Below, piece after piece: positions 1 to 7,420 of a DNA stretch of 8,438 nt. The first letter of the stretch is position 1; the number at the start of each line of letters is the position of its first letter. A program made the translations under genes and the position numbers. The stretch is from Dehalococcoidia bacterium (GTDB taxonomy: Bacteria; Chloroflexota; Dehalococcoidia; GIF9; AB-539-J10). The DNA lies in the NCBI GenBank assembly GCA_030603485.1, contig JAUVXS010000077.1, forward strand, positions 1 to 8,438. The letters are read 5' to 3'. A model generated the notes under the pieces. That model was not told where the DNA came from. It saw nothing but the letters and a program-made list of their open reading frames with translations, and did not search any database.

Positions 1-75
1 ATAATCGGCTTTGATATCATTGAGGTAATCTGTAAAATAAGGCAATTTTTCAGTGGGGAGTATTAAGGTTTTCAT
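1..75 (-). CDS. Unidentified ORF start, running off the left end
   Basis: An ATG at 73-75 on the minus strand opens a frame of 25 codons that is still open at base 1. It is identical to 8364-8438 on the plus strand. The peptide begins MKTLILPTEKLPYF. I do not recognise the family. Because it follows an abrupt junction inside the recombinase gene and is present in two copies, it may be the start of a transposase of an insertion sequence that landed in the integrase gene. That is inference only. There is no clear ribosome binding site. Confidence 0.35.
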   Translation of the reverse strand, partial: MKTLILPTEKLPYFTDYLNDIKADY

Positions 76-197
76 TTTGAAACCGGCAATGTGATTATTG
101 GCATCCAATTAACATATGATTTTTCTGTTTTAAATGAATAGGGCTTCAGTTAGATAGCCTCACGAAGCTGATCCAATAATTTAGGTTTATTTTTATA
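1..197. repeat. Left arm of 197-bp terminal inverted repeat
   Basis: Bases 1-197 are the reverse complement of 8242-8438, paired end to end without gaps. There is a single mismatch (G142 against A8297). Identity stops at the integrase start codon: GTG here, GTA in the right arm. Just upstream both arms still share a GGAGG at the same 5-base spacing, although the flanking sequence differs. The arm holds the 5' end of a tyrosine recombinase gene and then the start of another ORF that leaves the window. Identity reaching both extreme ends suggests that the true repeat is longer and that the assembly broke inside it. A linear element with inverted ends is a less likely alternative. Confidence 0.95.
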
Positions 198-200
198 CAC
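76..200 (-). pseudogene. Integron-type tyrosine recombinase, N-terminal fragment (left copy)
   Basis: Reading leftward from a GTG at 198-200, preceded by GGAGG (206-210) at 5-base spacing, the translation includes KPKLLDQLREAI. This matches the SAM-like N-terminal domain start of IntI/XerC-type recombinases, followed by a degenerate match to the family's HYS-x-T-E-x-x-Y-V-x-W pattern. A TAA (150-152) interrupts it where the family usually has an arginine or similar residue. The His of HYS is Pro in this copy (mismatch at 142). Homology ends at a YVNW motif around 110, where unrelated sequence begins. No catalytic domain (Arg, His and Tyr boxes) is present, so the product cannot be active. The upstream DNA differs from the right copy. 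Confidence 0.7.
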
Positions 201-211
201 GAGTACCTCCA

Positions 212-411
212 GCCGGATACTGCCGGATTGCCGGATTATGCTTTCGTTTTCAGCGTTTTCCGTTATGAGATAAGAGTCTCATTTGTAATCGCTTAGGCAT
301 ATTTGACTAAGCTATGATGAGAAACACTCGACTCTTGGGAATTTTGCCGGATGCTGCCGGATTCTTTCTGACTGATCTGAAATACTCCGGAAATAAGGAA
401 AAATCCGGCAG
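212..411. repeat. GCCGGAT repeat cluster
   Basis: GCCGGAT occurs at 212-218, 222-228, 230-236, 346-352 and 356-362, and once inverted at 403-409. The pairs at 212-229 and 346-363 form an 18-bp direct repeat with a single A/G difference, 134 bp apart. The last copy makes a 10-bp inverted repeat (354-363 with 402-411). The block lies between the third cassette and the left integrase fragment. Such repeats could be recombinase binding sites or the duplicated edges of a small insertion. The sequence does not decide which. Confidence 0.75.
272..336. other. Nested stem-loop between the GCCGGAT direct repeats
   Basis: Three arm pairs are nested: AAGAGT (272-277) with ACTCTT (331-336), CTCAT (278-282) with ATGAG (317-321), and GCTTAG (291-296) with CTAAGC (307-312). 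The terminal loop has 10 bases, with one internal loop and one 9-base bulge. The element sits between the two 18-bp direct repeats. It could be a folded recombination site, a structured RNA or a terminator. The usual attC AAC/GTT outer boxes are missing and no U-tract follows on either strand, so I leave its role open. Confidence 0.5.
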
Positions 412-478
412 AGACATGCTATTCTGGACGCGGGACTTGTGCTAAAAAAATCCTTGCTCCTAAGTAGCTTGCAGAAAG

Positions 479-503
479 TTCACAAGAATTCTAAGCTCGT
501 GAA
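479..503 (-). terminator. Weak hairpin downstream of the AlbA_2 gene
   Basis: TTCACAAG (479-486) and CTCGTGAA (496-503) form an 8-bp stem with one mismatch around a 9-base loop. It starts about 30 bases after the stop of the last gene of the minus-strand array. The bases following it in transcript sense are only mildly T-rich. A run of seven T (minus strand, 444-450) lies further on without its own strong stem. It may be a weak intrinsic terminator; the evidence is thin. Confidence 0.3.
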
Positions 504-533
504 GCGACCTTTACGGCAAAATTCGGAAAGACC

Positions 534-1952
534 TCAGTCAATTTTTTTCTCGGTTCGTATATAGATCGTACTTCGCCCCTTGCCCTGGCGGACGAAATAG
601 CCTTCACCGGTCAGTCTTGCCAAGTCTTCGCGAGCAGTACGCTCAGAGATATCTTCCTTTAATTCTTTGAGGTAGCGGGAAACGGATACACGTTCCCCAG
701 GTTCATACCGTTTTAGTAAGCTGAACTGGCGCTCGTTGATTCTTTCTGAAGGGCTTCGATCTCTCTTCCTTCCTATCAATGTCAAACGGATGCCGCCAGC
801 ATGTTCTTCCCATTTAGGTGAGGGCAGTCCAGCTTGATTGAATTCCTCTACAATTCTCTGCGTGCCGCGGCCCAGTTTTTCAATGATTCCTCGTAAAAAG
901 AAGATATGGGCGATATCCGGATTCGTAGGAAGAGATGGGTGGTCCCTTTTGAGGTCTCTGATTGACAGCCCTTCTGGCAACCGGCCGTAGTTCCAGATCT
1001 CGATCCGTTCGGGATAGATTCCGATCGTCAAACCACCTGAAAACGAAGCGTAGTCCCGATGGATCAAGGCATTCCTGATGCCTTCTCGAACGGACCAATA
1101 TGGATATTGCGGTTCATCCCGCCGGGTTTCCTGAGCAGCAGTCAGTTCGGAAATGACAGGGATTTGTTGCGAAACGTAGCCTGTGACCGATTCGTAAAGA
1201 TGGAAAAGGTTCCCCTCGAATGTCTTATCAAGTCCTACTTCCAAGTTGGTTTTATTGCCACGATACACAGTTACGCGCGTGCGCGTCTGTGGGAAGAATC
1301 TTGTGGGAGTTTTTCCAAATAAGACCACGGCACTATTCGTCACTTGACCATGTAACAGTAGGTTCAGGTCAGCGAGTATATTCAGTGGATCTTCAGAGTC
1401 CTGAAACGTGTGGAAGCGCTTTGTGGCAGCCAAGCTCGCAGTTTTCAAAACCTCTTCTATCTCTAGGTCATCCAGATTAGCATCCACAGCTGGTAAGTGC
1501 TCCCAGCGGCTTGCCTGCACAAAACGCTTATTAATCAGTTCGCTGGCTTCAGAAGGGCCAGCCAGTTTTGTATGCTTGCCTTTTCTAACGTAAATGGTGC
1601 CTCCAAAAGAGTAGGGTCCATAAGCCCCGGCTGGCACATGCATAACCAGTATAGTTCTTTCTTCGACGGCTTCTGTTGAAATGGACCAATAAGCCTGAGG
1701 CAAAAGCGCTGGCATTGCCTCTCCGTCAGCATAGGATATAAAGTGACGTAGGTTTGCCTGAAGCGTTTCAGGATCATCAATACCTTCCAAAACCTTTTCT
1801 GGCGTGATGCCGAGGATGATACTACCTCCACCGGAATTTAGCATAGCGCAAATCGTCGCTCCTACTTGGTCAAGAGGTGTATCAGCCGCGTAGAGAGCTA
1901 TTTTTGCATCTTCTTTAAGATCTATAGGATTGATCATAAATCGACTATTCAC
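534..1952 (-). CDS. AlbA_2 (Schlafen-type) ATP-binding protein with winged-helix tail
   Basis: This encodes 472 residues from a GTG start (1950-1952). A GAGAGGA ribosome binding site lies 8 bases upstream, and the GTGA overlap with the preceding stop implies translational coupling. An in-frame ATG at 1935-1937 is the alternative. Residues about 20-145 look like an AlbA_2/Schlafen-type putative nucleic-acid-binding domain, with a glycine-rich NSGGGSIILGI segment and a later YVRKG. Residues about 285-395 match the HATPase_c_4 module of RecG-like COG2865 proteins, with an N-box around EGIRNALIHRDY, then GRLPEGL and LGRGTQRI. Residues about 405-468 resemble a winged helix-turn-helix. These proteins are often called transcriptional regulators or RecG-like, but no helicase motifs are present. 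With the coupled DUF4062 gene upstream it probably forms a two-gene module. A defence role is inferred from the neighbourhood only. The frame is intact, unlike gajA and gajB. Confidence 0.9.
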   Translation of the reverse strand: MNSRFMINPIDLKEDAKIALYAADTPLDQVGATICAMLNSGGGSIILGITPEKVLEGIDDPETLQANLRHFISYADGEAMPALLPQAYWSISTEAVEERTILVMHVPAGAYGPYSFGGTIYVRKGKHTKLAGPSEASELINKRFVQASRWEHLPAVDANLDDLEIEEVLKTASLAATKRFHTFQDSEDPLNILADLNLLLHGQVTNSAVVLFGKTPTRFFPQTRTRVTVYRGNKTNLEVGLDKTFEGNLFHLYESVTGYVSQQIPVISELTAAQETRRDEPQYPYWSVREGIRNALIHRDYASFSGGLTIGIYPERIEIWNYGRLPEGLSIRDLKRDHPSLPTNPDIAHIFFLRGIIEKLGRGTQRIVEEFNQAGLPSPKWEEHAGGIRLTLIGRKRDRSPSERINERQFSLLKRYEPGERVSVSRYLKELKEDISERTAREDLARLTGEGYFVRQGKGRSTIYIRTEKKID

Positions 1953-2545
1953 GATTTGTTCCTCTCTTCAAGAATTGTTATGATTCGTTCTATATCCTCG
2001 AACTGGTTCTTCACAAAATCCAAGGCATCCTGGTCATAGTGATATTCTTGTACCCAGTTGTTTTTCCGCTCAGAAAGCGGTTTATCGGCTTGTATCGCAA
2101 GCTCATACATATCTATCACTCGCAAGTCGTCGAATTCTCCTTTCACAGGTATAAATTTCAAATCGATCGGATTTCCTGCCATATCGTGTCGGTATTGCTT
2201 AAGGAGGCGCCGGGCGAAAGTAACCTTGCTGTGCACCAACATCCAACGCGGCTTGTCCAACTCTACCGATCGCTTCAGTTCTTGGTGTGTTATTGATAGA
2301 TCTCGAACTTCTTTACCTGAGCCATATACTGGTTGAATAAAGCAGAGAAAAACATCACAACGGTCGACCGCCTCCAAACAGTTTTCAAAATTACTCTTGC
2401 CTGGATCTGCGGGGATCGTCCCAGAAGGTGAAGACCACACCTCATAGCCATATGTTTTCAAAAGGACATAGACCTGCTGCAACAGTCCCTCAGCTCCGTA
2501 AACCGTTGAAGAGATCATAATCAAAGGGTTTTTTGTCCCTACCAT
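1949..2545 (-). CDS. DUF4062 domain protein (TIR/STIR-like fold)
   Basis: I place the start at ATG 2543-2545, giving 198 residues. It has a GAGGGA site about 8 bases upstream and puts the family motif near the N-terminus. A longer frame from a TTG at 2576-2578 would add 11 unsupported residues. The DUF4062 hallmarks are an early hydrophobic strand ending in ISST (residues 11-14), a YGYEVW segment, then DRCDVFLCFIQPVYGSG (about 61-77). A later THQELKRSVELDKPR helix precedes a MLVH strand. DUF4062 is related to TIR-like and nucleoside-deoxyribosyltransferase-like folds and often sits next to NTPases in defence settings; its activity is generally unproven. The stop overlaps the next start as GTGA, so the two products are probably made in fixed ratio and act together. 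It is the first gene of inferred cassette 3. Confidence 0.85.
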   Translation of the reverse strand: MVGTKNPLIMISSTVYGAEGLLQQVYVLLKTYGYEVWSSPSGTIPADPGKSNFENCLEAVDRCDVFLCFIQPVYGSGKEVRDLSITHQELKRSVELDKPRWMLVHSKVTFARRLLKQYRHDMAGNPIDLKFIPVKGEFDDLRVIDMYELAIQADKPLSERKNNWVQEYHYDQDALDFVKNQFEDIERIITILEERNKS

Positions 2546-2653
2546 CTTCTGATCCCTCTGTATGCAATATTGCTTCAATTCGGCATGTTATTCAAGCCTT
2601 TTCTAAGAAAATTTTATGTAAACAACCTTTACTACATTGATTACATCAGTATT

Positions 2654-2699
2654 AATAGGCCCAGGTTTTTCAAAAACCCTCATTGTATTGGACCCTATT
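2654..2699. other. Nested palindrome upstream of the DUF4062 gene
   Basis: The 15-base palindrome GGTTTTTCAAAAACC (2664-2678) lies inside outer arms AATAGG (2654-2659) and CCTATT (2694-2699), with a minor CCA/TGG pair between. It lies in the gap of about 290 bases between the DUF4062 start and the DUF3800-like stop. That gap otherwise holds AT-rich sequence and the attC2-like site, and no gene. It could be an operator or terminator for cassette 3. I could not identify a convincing sigma-70 promoter next to it. Confidence 0.4.
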
Positions 2700-2718
2700 C
2701 ATGATCTTTAGAAAAGAC

Positions 2719-2835
2719 GCCTAACAACTATGCTTAGCTATAGCGCTTGTCTTGTGGCCCCAGCTCTAATTATCCCTCCATTTTCGCACACAGTCCAGCT
2801 TTCATGGCATGGTCAGATTGAGATAAATGTTATGT
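2719..2835 (-). other. attC-like site 2, end of the DUF3800-like cassette
   Basis: On the minus strand the site opens with ACATAAC (2829-2835; one mismatch to RYYYAAC), four bases after the TGA of the DUF3800-like gene. It closes with GTTAGGC (2719-2725), a perfect GTTRRRY core. The 117-bp length is within the known attC range. The decisive clue is that ACATAAC, and the wider ATGGACATAAC, is the exact complement of the start of the same cassette at 3805-3815. That is expected of a cassette that once circularised. Clear L-box pairing is not visible; inside I see only short arms such as TTATC/GATAA and CCAT/ATGG. This makes it weaker than site 1. Confidence 0.5.
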
Positions 2836-3814
2836 CCATCAAGTAAATTTGAACAGAGAAACTGCTTGACCGCTTTGAGAGAGAAGCTGGGATCCCGACA
2901 GTTTCCAGTTCGTAGCTATATCCTTCTTGATCTTAGCGATCCGTGGCTTGTCCATATTGAAGAGCCGCATGAGATACTCAAACTTCTGAGACTTGAAAGT
3001 TTTTATAGTGCTGTTTGCTGCTGTGGCGTCGACCTGAACTCTGATGAAATTAAGAGAGAAGTTCGCTATCGCGTCCACAACTTGCAGCACGCGATAGCAC
3101 TCTGGCGTACCGAAGAAGACAGAGGACAGGCGTAGAGTCGATTGGGTGACAGTCTTGAGAAGCGCGTTAACGATAGAGGTGACCGCCTCATTGAATGGGA
3201 CGACCGAAACCGCGATATTACCTGGAAGTGCCACTCGTTCCTTGACTAGTTTGTCGTAATTTCTTGTTCTATCGATCACGAGACCTATCACGACATTTGC
3301 TGTCTGCTCAGTCCTAACGGAGCTGACGAAATCCAAAAGTGGTAGCGCCAAGTACGTTGAAGGATCGACAAGCTTTGTTATTGAGGAGCTAGATACTCCA
3401 ATAGAGTCCAAGATGGATGTGATCGTCTTCTTCACATATGCGTAGTTGGTGTTGCTTTCTTCAAGTGGACCAAGGCGACTCGTGCAAAACCTTAGCGTGG
3501 CCTTTTTATAGGCTTCTGCGTACTGGTCGAAGAGATCCGTATAGGCTTTATCGTATTTCCGGAGATTCCGTGACTTCACGTCTTTCGCATGATATTCCTT
3601 GATGTTGTATTTCCGGAGAAGAACGGCCACACGTTGGTCCAGATCTTTCGCGGCGAATTCGTCCAACACAATAACTGAATATCCGAGGAGATTTTCCTGT
3701 CGGGATCCTCCATCATCAACAAAAAGTCGAAACTTGCTGACTATCGGCCTGGAAATGCCTACGACCTCAGAGTACCGTAACACGTTAATTATTTCTCCTC
3801 TTACATGGACATAA
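2725..3814 (-). mobile_element. Inferred integron gene cassette 2 (DUF3800-like)
   Basis: IntI cuts between G and T of GTTRRRY. On that rule the cassette starts with TTATGTCCAT (3814 downward) and ends with the G at 2725. This gives 1090 bp with one gene, a typical cassette size. The start and the R'' box form an 11-bp inverted match (3805-3815 with 2829-2839). The gene begins 31 bases inside the cassette and stops four bases before R'', a very compact layout normal for cassettes. The frame is intact. Confidence 0.6.
2839..3783 (-). CDS. DUF3800-like protein (putative RNase H-fold nuclease)
   Basis: I choose GTG 3781-3783 (314 residues) because AGAGGAG lies 11 bases upstream, just after the attC-like site. 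A frame open to TTG 3915 would add 44 residues that mostly translate the attC hairpin. Visible features are LFVDDGG (residues 20-26), resembling the DESG strand of DUF3800 proteins; EYHAKD (63-68) at the place of their short H-containing motif; a strand ending VIDR (169-172); and QVVDAIANF (235-243), like the C-terminal Q-x-x-D-x-x-A helix of that family. DUF3800 proteins are thought to have an RNase H-like fold with acidic catalytic residues and occur near defence genes. The match is by pattern and is remote. It stands alone in its cassette, directly after the Gabija-type pair, so it may be an independent system or may only share transcription with it. Confidence 0.75.
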   Translation of the reverse strand: MLRYSEVVGISRPIVSKFRLFVDDGGSRQENLLGYSVIVLDEFAAKDLDQRVAVLLRKYNIKEYHAKDVKSRNLRKYDKAYTDLFDQYAEAYKKATLRFCTSRLGPLEESNTNYAYVKKTITSILDSIGVSSSSITKLVDPSTYLALPLLDFVSSVRTEQTANVVIGLVIDRTRNYDKLVKERVALPGNIAVSVVPFNEAVTSIVNALLKTVTQSTLRLSSVFFGTPECYRVLQVVDAIANFSLNFIRVQVDATAANSTIKTFKSQKFEYLMRLFNMDKPRIAKIKKDIATNWKLSGSQLLSQSGQAVSLFKFT

Positions 3815-3868
3815 CGGCTTGCATCAGCGGTAGGGCGAAGCCCTGTCCGTTGCATGCCATTGTTCTGA
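3809..3868 (-). other. attC-like recombination site 1 (hairpin)
   Basis: This 60-bp site lies between gajB and the DUF3800-like gene. Outer AAC/GTT pairs (3813-3815 with 3862-3864) are followed by an unpaired spacer (GGCTT against CATT). A 10-bp stem follows, GCATCAGCGG (3821-3830) with 3847-3857, broken by one extrahelical base (C3853) and one G-T wobble. The inner stem is AGGGC/GCCCT around a GAA loop, with T3846 also bulged. R boxes, unpaired central spacer, L-type stem with extrahelical bases and variable terminal loop together define attC architecture. The R' box GTTATGT differs from GTTRRRY at one position. R'' is TCAGAAC and deviates at three. Its R'' complements the start of cassette 1. 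A REP-like palindrome is the main alternative. Confidence 0.65.
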
Positions 3869-4728
3869 ATTCCGGCATCATCGTCTTCTCCCATAGTCAG
3901 CGCCAGCTTTCTCAAGGACCTTCAGGCTCCGCTCATCCTTGTAGATCATCATACTCACACTGGACAGTTCTTAGTAGTGATGCCGTCTCGTATTCATTCC
4001 CAGACTGTGTGAAGCGATCTGCTTCCGAAATCAAATGAAGTCGTCGCTTTGCCCTGGAGCACACGACGTACAGAAGTTTCGATTCTCTGTCTGCTGCTAG
4101 CTCTGCAGAACCGTTGATTATCACTTGCCAGTTGGGCAAATAGCCGCGAAGAAGACCGAAGGCGATCACCGTGTCATATTCCTCCCCCTTAACTCCATGG
4201 CAAGAGCTGATCACTACGCCGGAGGGATGCCTGAATAGCTTCCGGAAACTCGTTATCTCAGTTGTTGCCTCAGAGCCAATGTCTTCTATCCGGGACCGTG
4301 CCTTGTCAAAGAACAGGAGCTTTGAGTCGGTCAATGCGGTGTGGTTGTCCACCGCAATGGACAATTGCTCATTAAAGACAGCGAAGACATCTTCTAAGTA
4401 TTCCAGCCCATCTTCCTTGTCAGACGTGATGGAATTGGCGAGTCGCAATAGAGGCCTGGGTTTCGCGTACAGTTCCGGTAGCGACAACCCATTGATGTCT
4501 GTCAGCTCTGTAATGACTTCGCGCGCCCATCTCAGGCGTGTTCTGTACATCGAGGGGGTAGGAGTTGTCAGAAAGAGGCGGGCAATCTTGAACCAGATGT
4601 TCTCACGCTGACAATGCAACGGGGATAATCCAGGTGCATCGAAATCGACATCGGGTAGAAGCTGTACCAGTGAACGTCCAAGAGAACGAACATGCCAAAA
4701 ATGTGGAGCCAGAACACATATCTCGACA

Positions 4729-4731
4729 GGG
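4729..4731 (-). other. Frameshift in gajB at a GGG run
   Basis: In transcript sense the reading matches family-like sequence up to ...DAVVTP and resumes one base later as EICVLAPHFWHV. Removing one C from the CCC run (4729-4731 on the plus strand) joins the two frames without loss. It may be a genuine mutation or a homopolymer sequencing error. Confidence 0.75.
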
Positions 4732-4791
4732 CGTTACCACTGCGTCGAGTGTTGAGTTTATCAGGGCTGATATGGTAGTAGGTAGACCATC

Positions 4792-4794
4792 TTA
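4792..4794 (-). other. In-frame TAA in gajB
   Basis: The codon after NRTLG is TAA, and the same frame continues as DGLPTTISALINSTLDAV, which reads like normal protein. One base change from CAA, AAA or GAA explains it. It lies between helicase motifs IV and V. Confidence 0.8.
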
Positions 4795-7315
4795 GCCCAG
4801 GGTGCGATTGTAAAAGGTGAGAAGTCCGTGTTCTTCGGCGTGGTCTGTCAATGATTCTATTTCGGGAGCGTTTGGGCGGAACTGCCTATAGAAATCGATT
4901 ATCCTCTGGGTCGATCTGTAGTTTCCCGACAGCCTCGTGTGAGCTATAGACTCCAGTCCAAATTCTTCAGCGATATCCTCAGGCTCCTTCGTGACAGCAC
5001 CAAGGGACTCATAGATGGCCTGGTCCTGATCGCCGACGAGAAATATGGTTGGAGGAGTATCTGTCGATTTGAAGATCGTGGAAAGTATACCATATTGCAA
5101 GTTCTGCGTATCTTGTATTTCGTCAACGCACACCAACCTAATGATCTGCGACAGTGTGGCGGGTATTTCATTGACCTGCTGTAACAGCTCGTAGGCATAG
5201 TGCAGAATATCGTCATAGTCCAACAGCTTGGCCTCTTCAAGATGTGTCTGATATGAATCGAAGATGGTGGCTGCAATATCTGTGTTGGCTACGTTCCCGT
5301 GTCGGTCTCGAGCTGTGTTGACGTCAAAGTGATAGGGTTGCCCGTGGGCCTCTCTGAACTCGGAGATGACTTTCTGGCTGAAATACTCATCAGCAACGGT
5401 AAAGCCTTTCTGGACGCGTGGAATGTAAGGGGCGTATGGACGCAAGATCCACTCAAGGGCAAAAGCGTGTATCGTGCCTGCCCAAAGTTGCTCATGGGCA
5501 ATATCCGCCTGATCAAGGCGAGTTTGGATTTCATCCGTTGCCCGGTTCGTGAAGGTCAGCGCAACCACCCTTTCCTTCGAGGATTCGAGTTCCTGGAGTC
5601 CTCTGATCACACGACAGGTGAGCACATGTGTCTTCCCGCTGCCAGGACATGCCGTTATCATGACGTGCCCATCTTGGTCAACTGCGGCTTGTTGCTGTTC
5701 GTTTAGCGAAATCACGTGTTGCCGTACTCCTCTATGTAAGTGAGCAGTTCAGTTAGGCCATCATCTGGCGCAGCCTCCCGATATTTAGCTATGAAAGCCT
5801 CTGGTGCCAGGGCCCCGAGTGCTTCCACAGATCCGAGTGCACCCATGATATCTTCCCCTAGAGTCTCGCTTTTCACCCTGAAGAGACCCATGTGCTTCAA
5901 GGCATCAGCTCTGATATCAGGCGCAGCGAATGCTATGGCACGGAGGATATATGAGGGCATAACAGTGTCGGCATGTAAGGCTTCTGTAAGCAGTAACGAA
6001 AACCAGACTTTCCCAACCTTGTCGGCTAGCTTGAACACCTGCCTGCCATAGTCCTCAATACTGTCGGAGTCTAGAGCCTGCTTCACTCTATTTCGCTTTG
6101 CGTTCTGGGGATAGATCTTATCGACTGTATCTTTTACCTCTCGCACGTTGTTTGTTCCTGTGAAATCCACCTCAAAAGTGTGGTCTGCGTAGAATGCTTC
6201 AATCCATTGATTCCCCTCAACCAAAGCACTGAGTGACTCTTGCCGTCTTGCTCCCACCTTCTGTGCTGCTCGCGCATGCTTCTGCTCGTCATCATCCTCG
6301 TCTTCCTCATCAGGAAGATCAATGAAGGCTTCATCAAGATCTGTCACAATTGAGCAGCGTCGCCTGATTCGATCATCGTGGAAGAGGATCGCGATATGTT
6401 GAAAGAAAGCGCAGTCCATGCTGATAACACTGATACCCAGCTCATCAGGACTTAGTCCGAGAGTAGCTTTCATCATTGCCGGTATCATGACCAGCTCCGT
6501 TTCGCCTTCTACGAGAATCACCCCTTTTGCGAAGAGGAGAGTTGACCTGACGGCATCCAGGTAACGTTCAACACGCCCTTCTATCTTGTTGCTCAACCCC
6601 CGTGCAGGTTGATAGACCTCCGCCTGATTGCTTCGGCGGGCGAGGACATTGATCGATCCTATCTTTGCAGCAGACGAAATGTGTGTTGAATGCGTCGAAA
6701 CTATTACCTGCGTTTTCTTGCTGGATTGTTTCTCAAATAGCGTCTTCTGAATGTGAGTATGGATGTGTGCTTCAGGTTCTTCAATCAGGAGGAAATGTGC
6801 AACTCGATCAGAGGAAAGCTTGAGTTCGTACTCAAGCATTTTGAGAGCGAGGTAGATTAAGTTGGCGCCACCCAAGCTCTGCTCAGCCAGTTCTTCTCGA
6901 TAGCTAGCTCCTGGGGTCTCCCCGATAGTGACCGAAAGTTTTTGAAGAAGCTTTTCCAGGCGGTCAGGTAATGCTGACTCTATGCTGACAGAGGGGGAAT
7001 AGGTGTGGCCCACCGTTGATTGGAGTGTATTCTGAATTCCTGTGGCAATCCCTTTGACCTCTGGGAGAGCAGAGATGTCGGAATTGAGCTGTGAAACTGC
7101 CGCAGTTATACGTTCGGCAGCTTCTATCTGTATCGTGGATTCTGCGCCCCGGAGCAGTGCCAGCAAGGGGTTGGTGCGGTAGCCTCGCAGGTCTGACACG
7201 ACGTCACGTAATGCTTTGGCGAATGTACAAGAGAACTCATTGTGGATAGCTGACATCCGAACCCCGATCTGCGCCTGGTCTTCATCGTTTGGATCGGGGA
7301 AAGCACATTGCTCAC

Positions 7316-7319
7316 AAAA
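7316..7319 (-). other. Frameshift in gajA at a short A run
   Basis: In transcript sense the frame reads YKGVVGDF and then degrades. The next frame reads FCEQCAFPDPNDEDQAQIGV and runs into the main ORF. Adding one T to the four-T run restores continuity. The event is a one-base loss in a homopolymer, so sequencing error is possible. Confidence 0.75.
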
Positions 7320-7420
7320 TCTCCAACGACTCCCTTGTACACCTCCTCATCAAGGAAATCCGCTTGTGCTCTGCCTGTCAGAAGGGGCTCGTAGTCCTCA
7401 ATTGTTAGCCCAGCCAAGTA

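Larger units (their letters stand above)
3933..5715 (-). pseudogene. gajB: GajB-like UvrD/Rep-family helicase, two disruptions
   Basis: This is a superfamily 1A DNA helicase of about 593 residues when repaired. The GTG start (5713-5715) overlaps the gajA stop as GTGA. Motif I ACPGSGKT (22-29), Ia ALTFTNRA, II VDEIQDT (197-203), III GDQDQAIY (228-235) and IV NYRST (265-269) lie in the first part. Motif V HGVKGEEYDT (about 506-515) and VI LLYVVCSRAKR (about 546-556) lie in the second. A TAA at 4792-4794 stops the frame at codon 308, although sensible sequence continues in frame. One extra G in GGG 4729-4731 then shifts the frame. The span of 1783 bases is one more than a multiple of three, as expected. 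In Gabija the helicase partners the GajA nuclease. As sequenced only a product truncated after motif IV would be made. It ends with TGA, and attC-like site 1 follows. Confidence 0.85.

Noticed and set aside
291..298. GCCTAAGC on the minus strand as the R'' box of the third cassette, complementary to GTTAGGC at 2719-2725.
   Set aside because: Only six bases match, the AAC end is broken by an extra G, and no GTT box follows before the integrase fragment. It may be a remnant but cannot be supported.
3784..3915. N-terminal extension of the DUF3800-like protein from TTG 3915 or ATG 3894.
   Set aside because: The extension translates the attC-like hairpin and has no well-placed ribosome site. The GTG at 3783 has AGAGGAG upstream.
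4171..5706. Long plus-strand open frames opposite gajB (for example 4171-4611 and 5299-5706).
   Set aside because: They lie antisense to recognisable helicase motifs, have no family resemblance and are explained by the codon pattern of the real gene.
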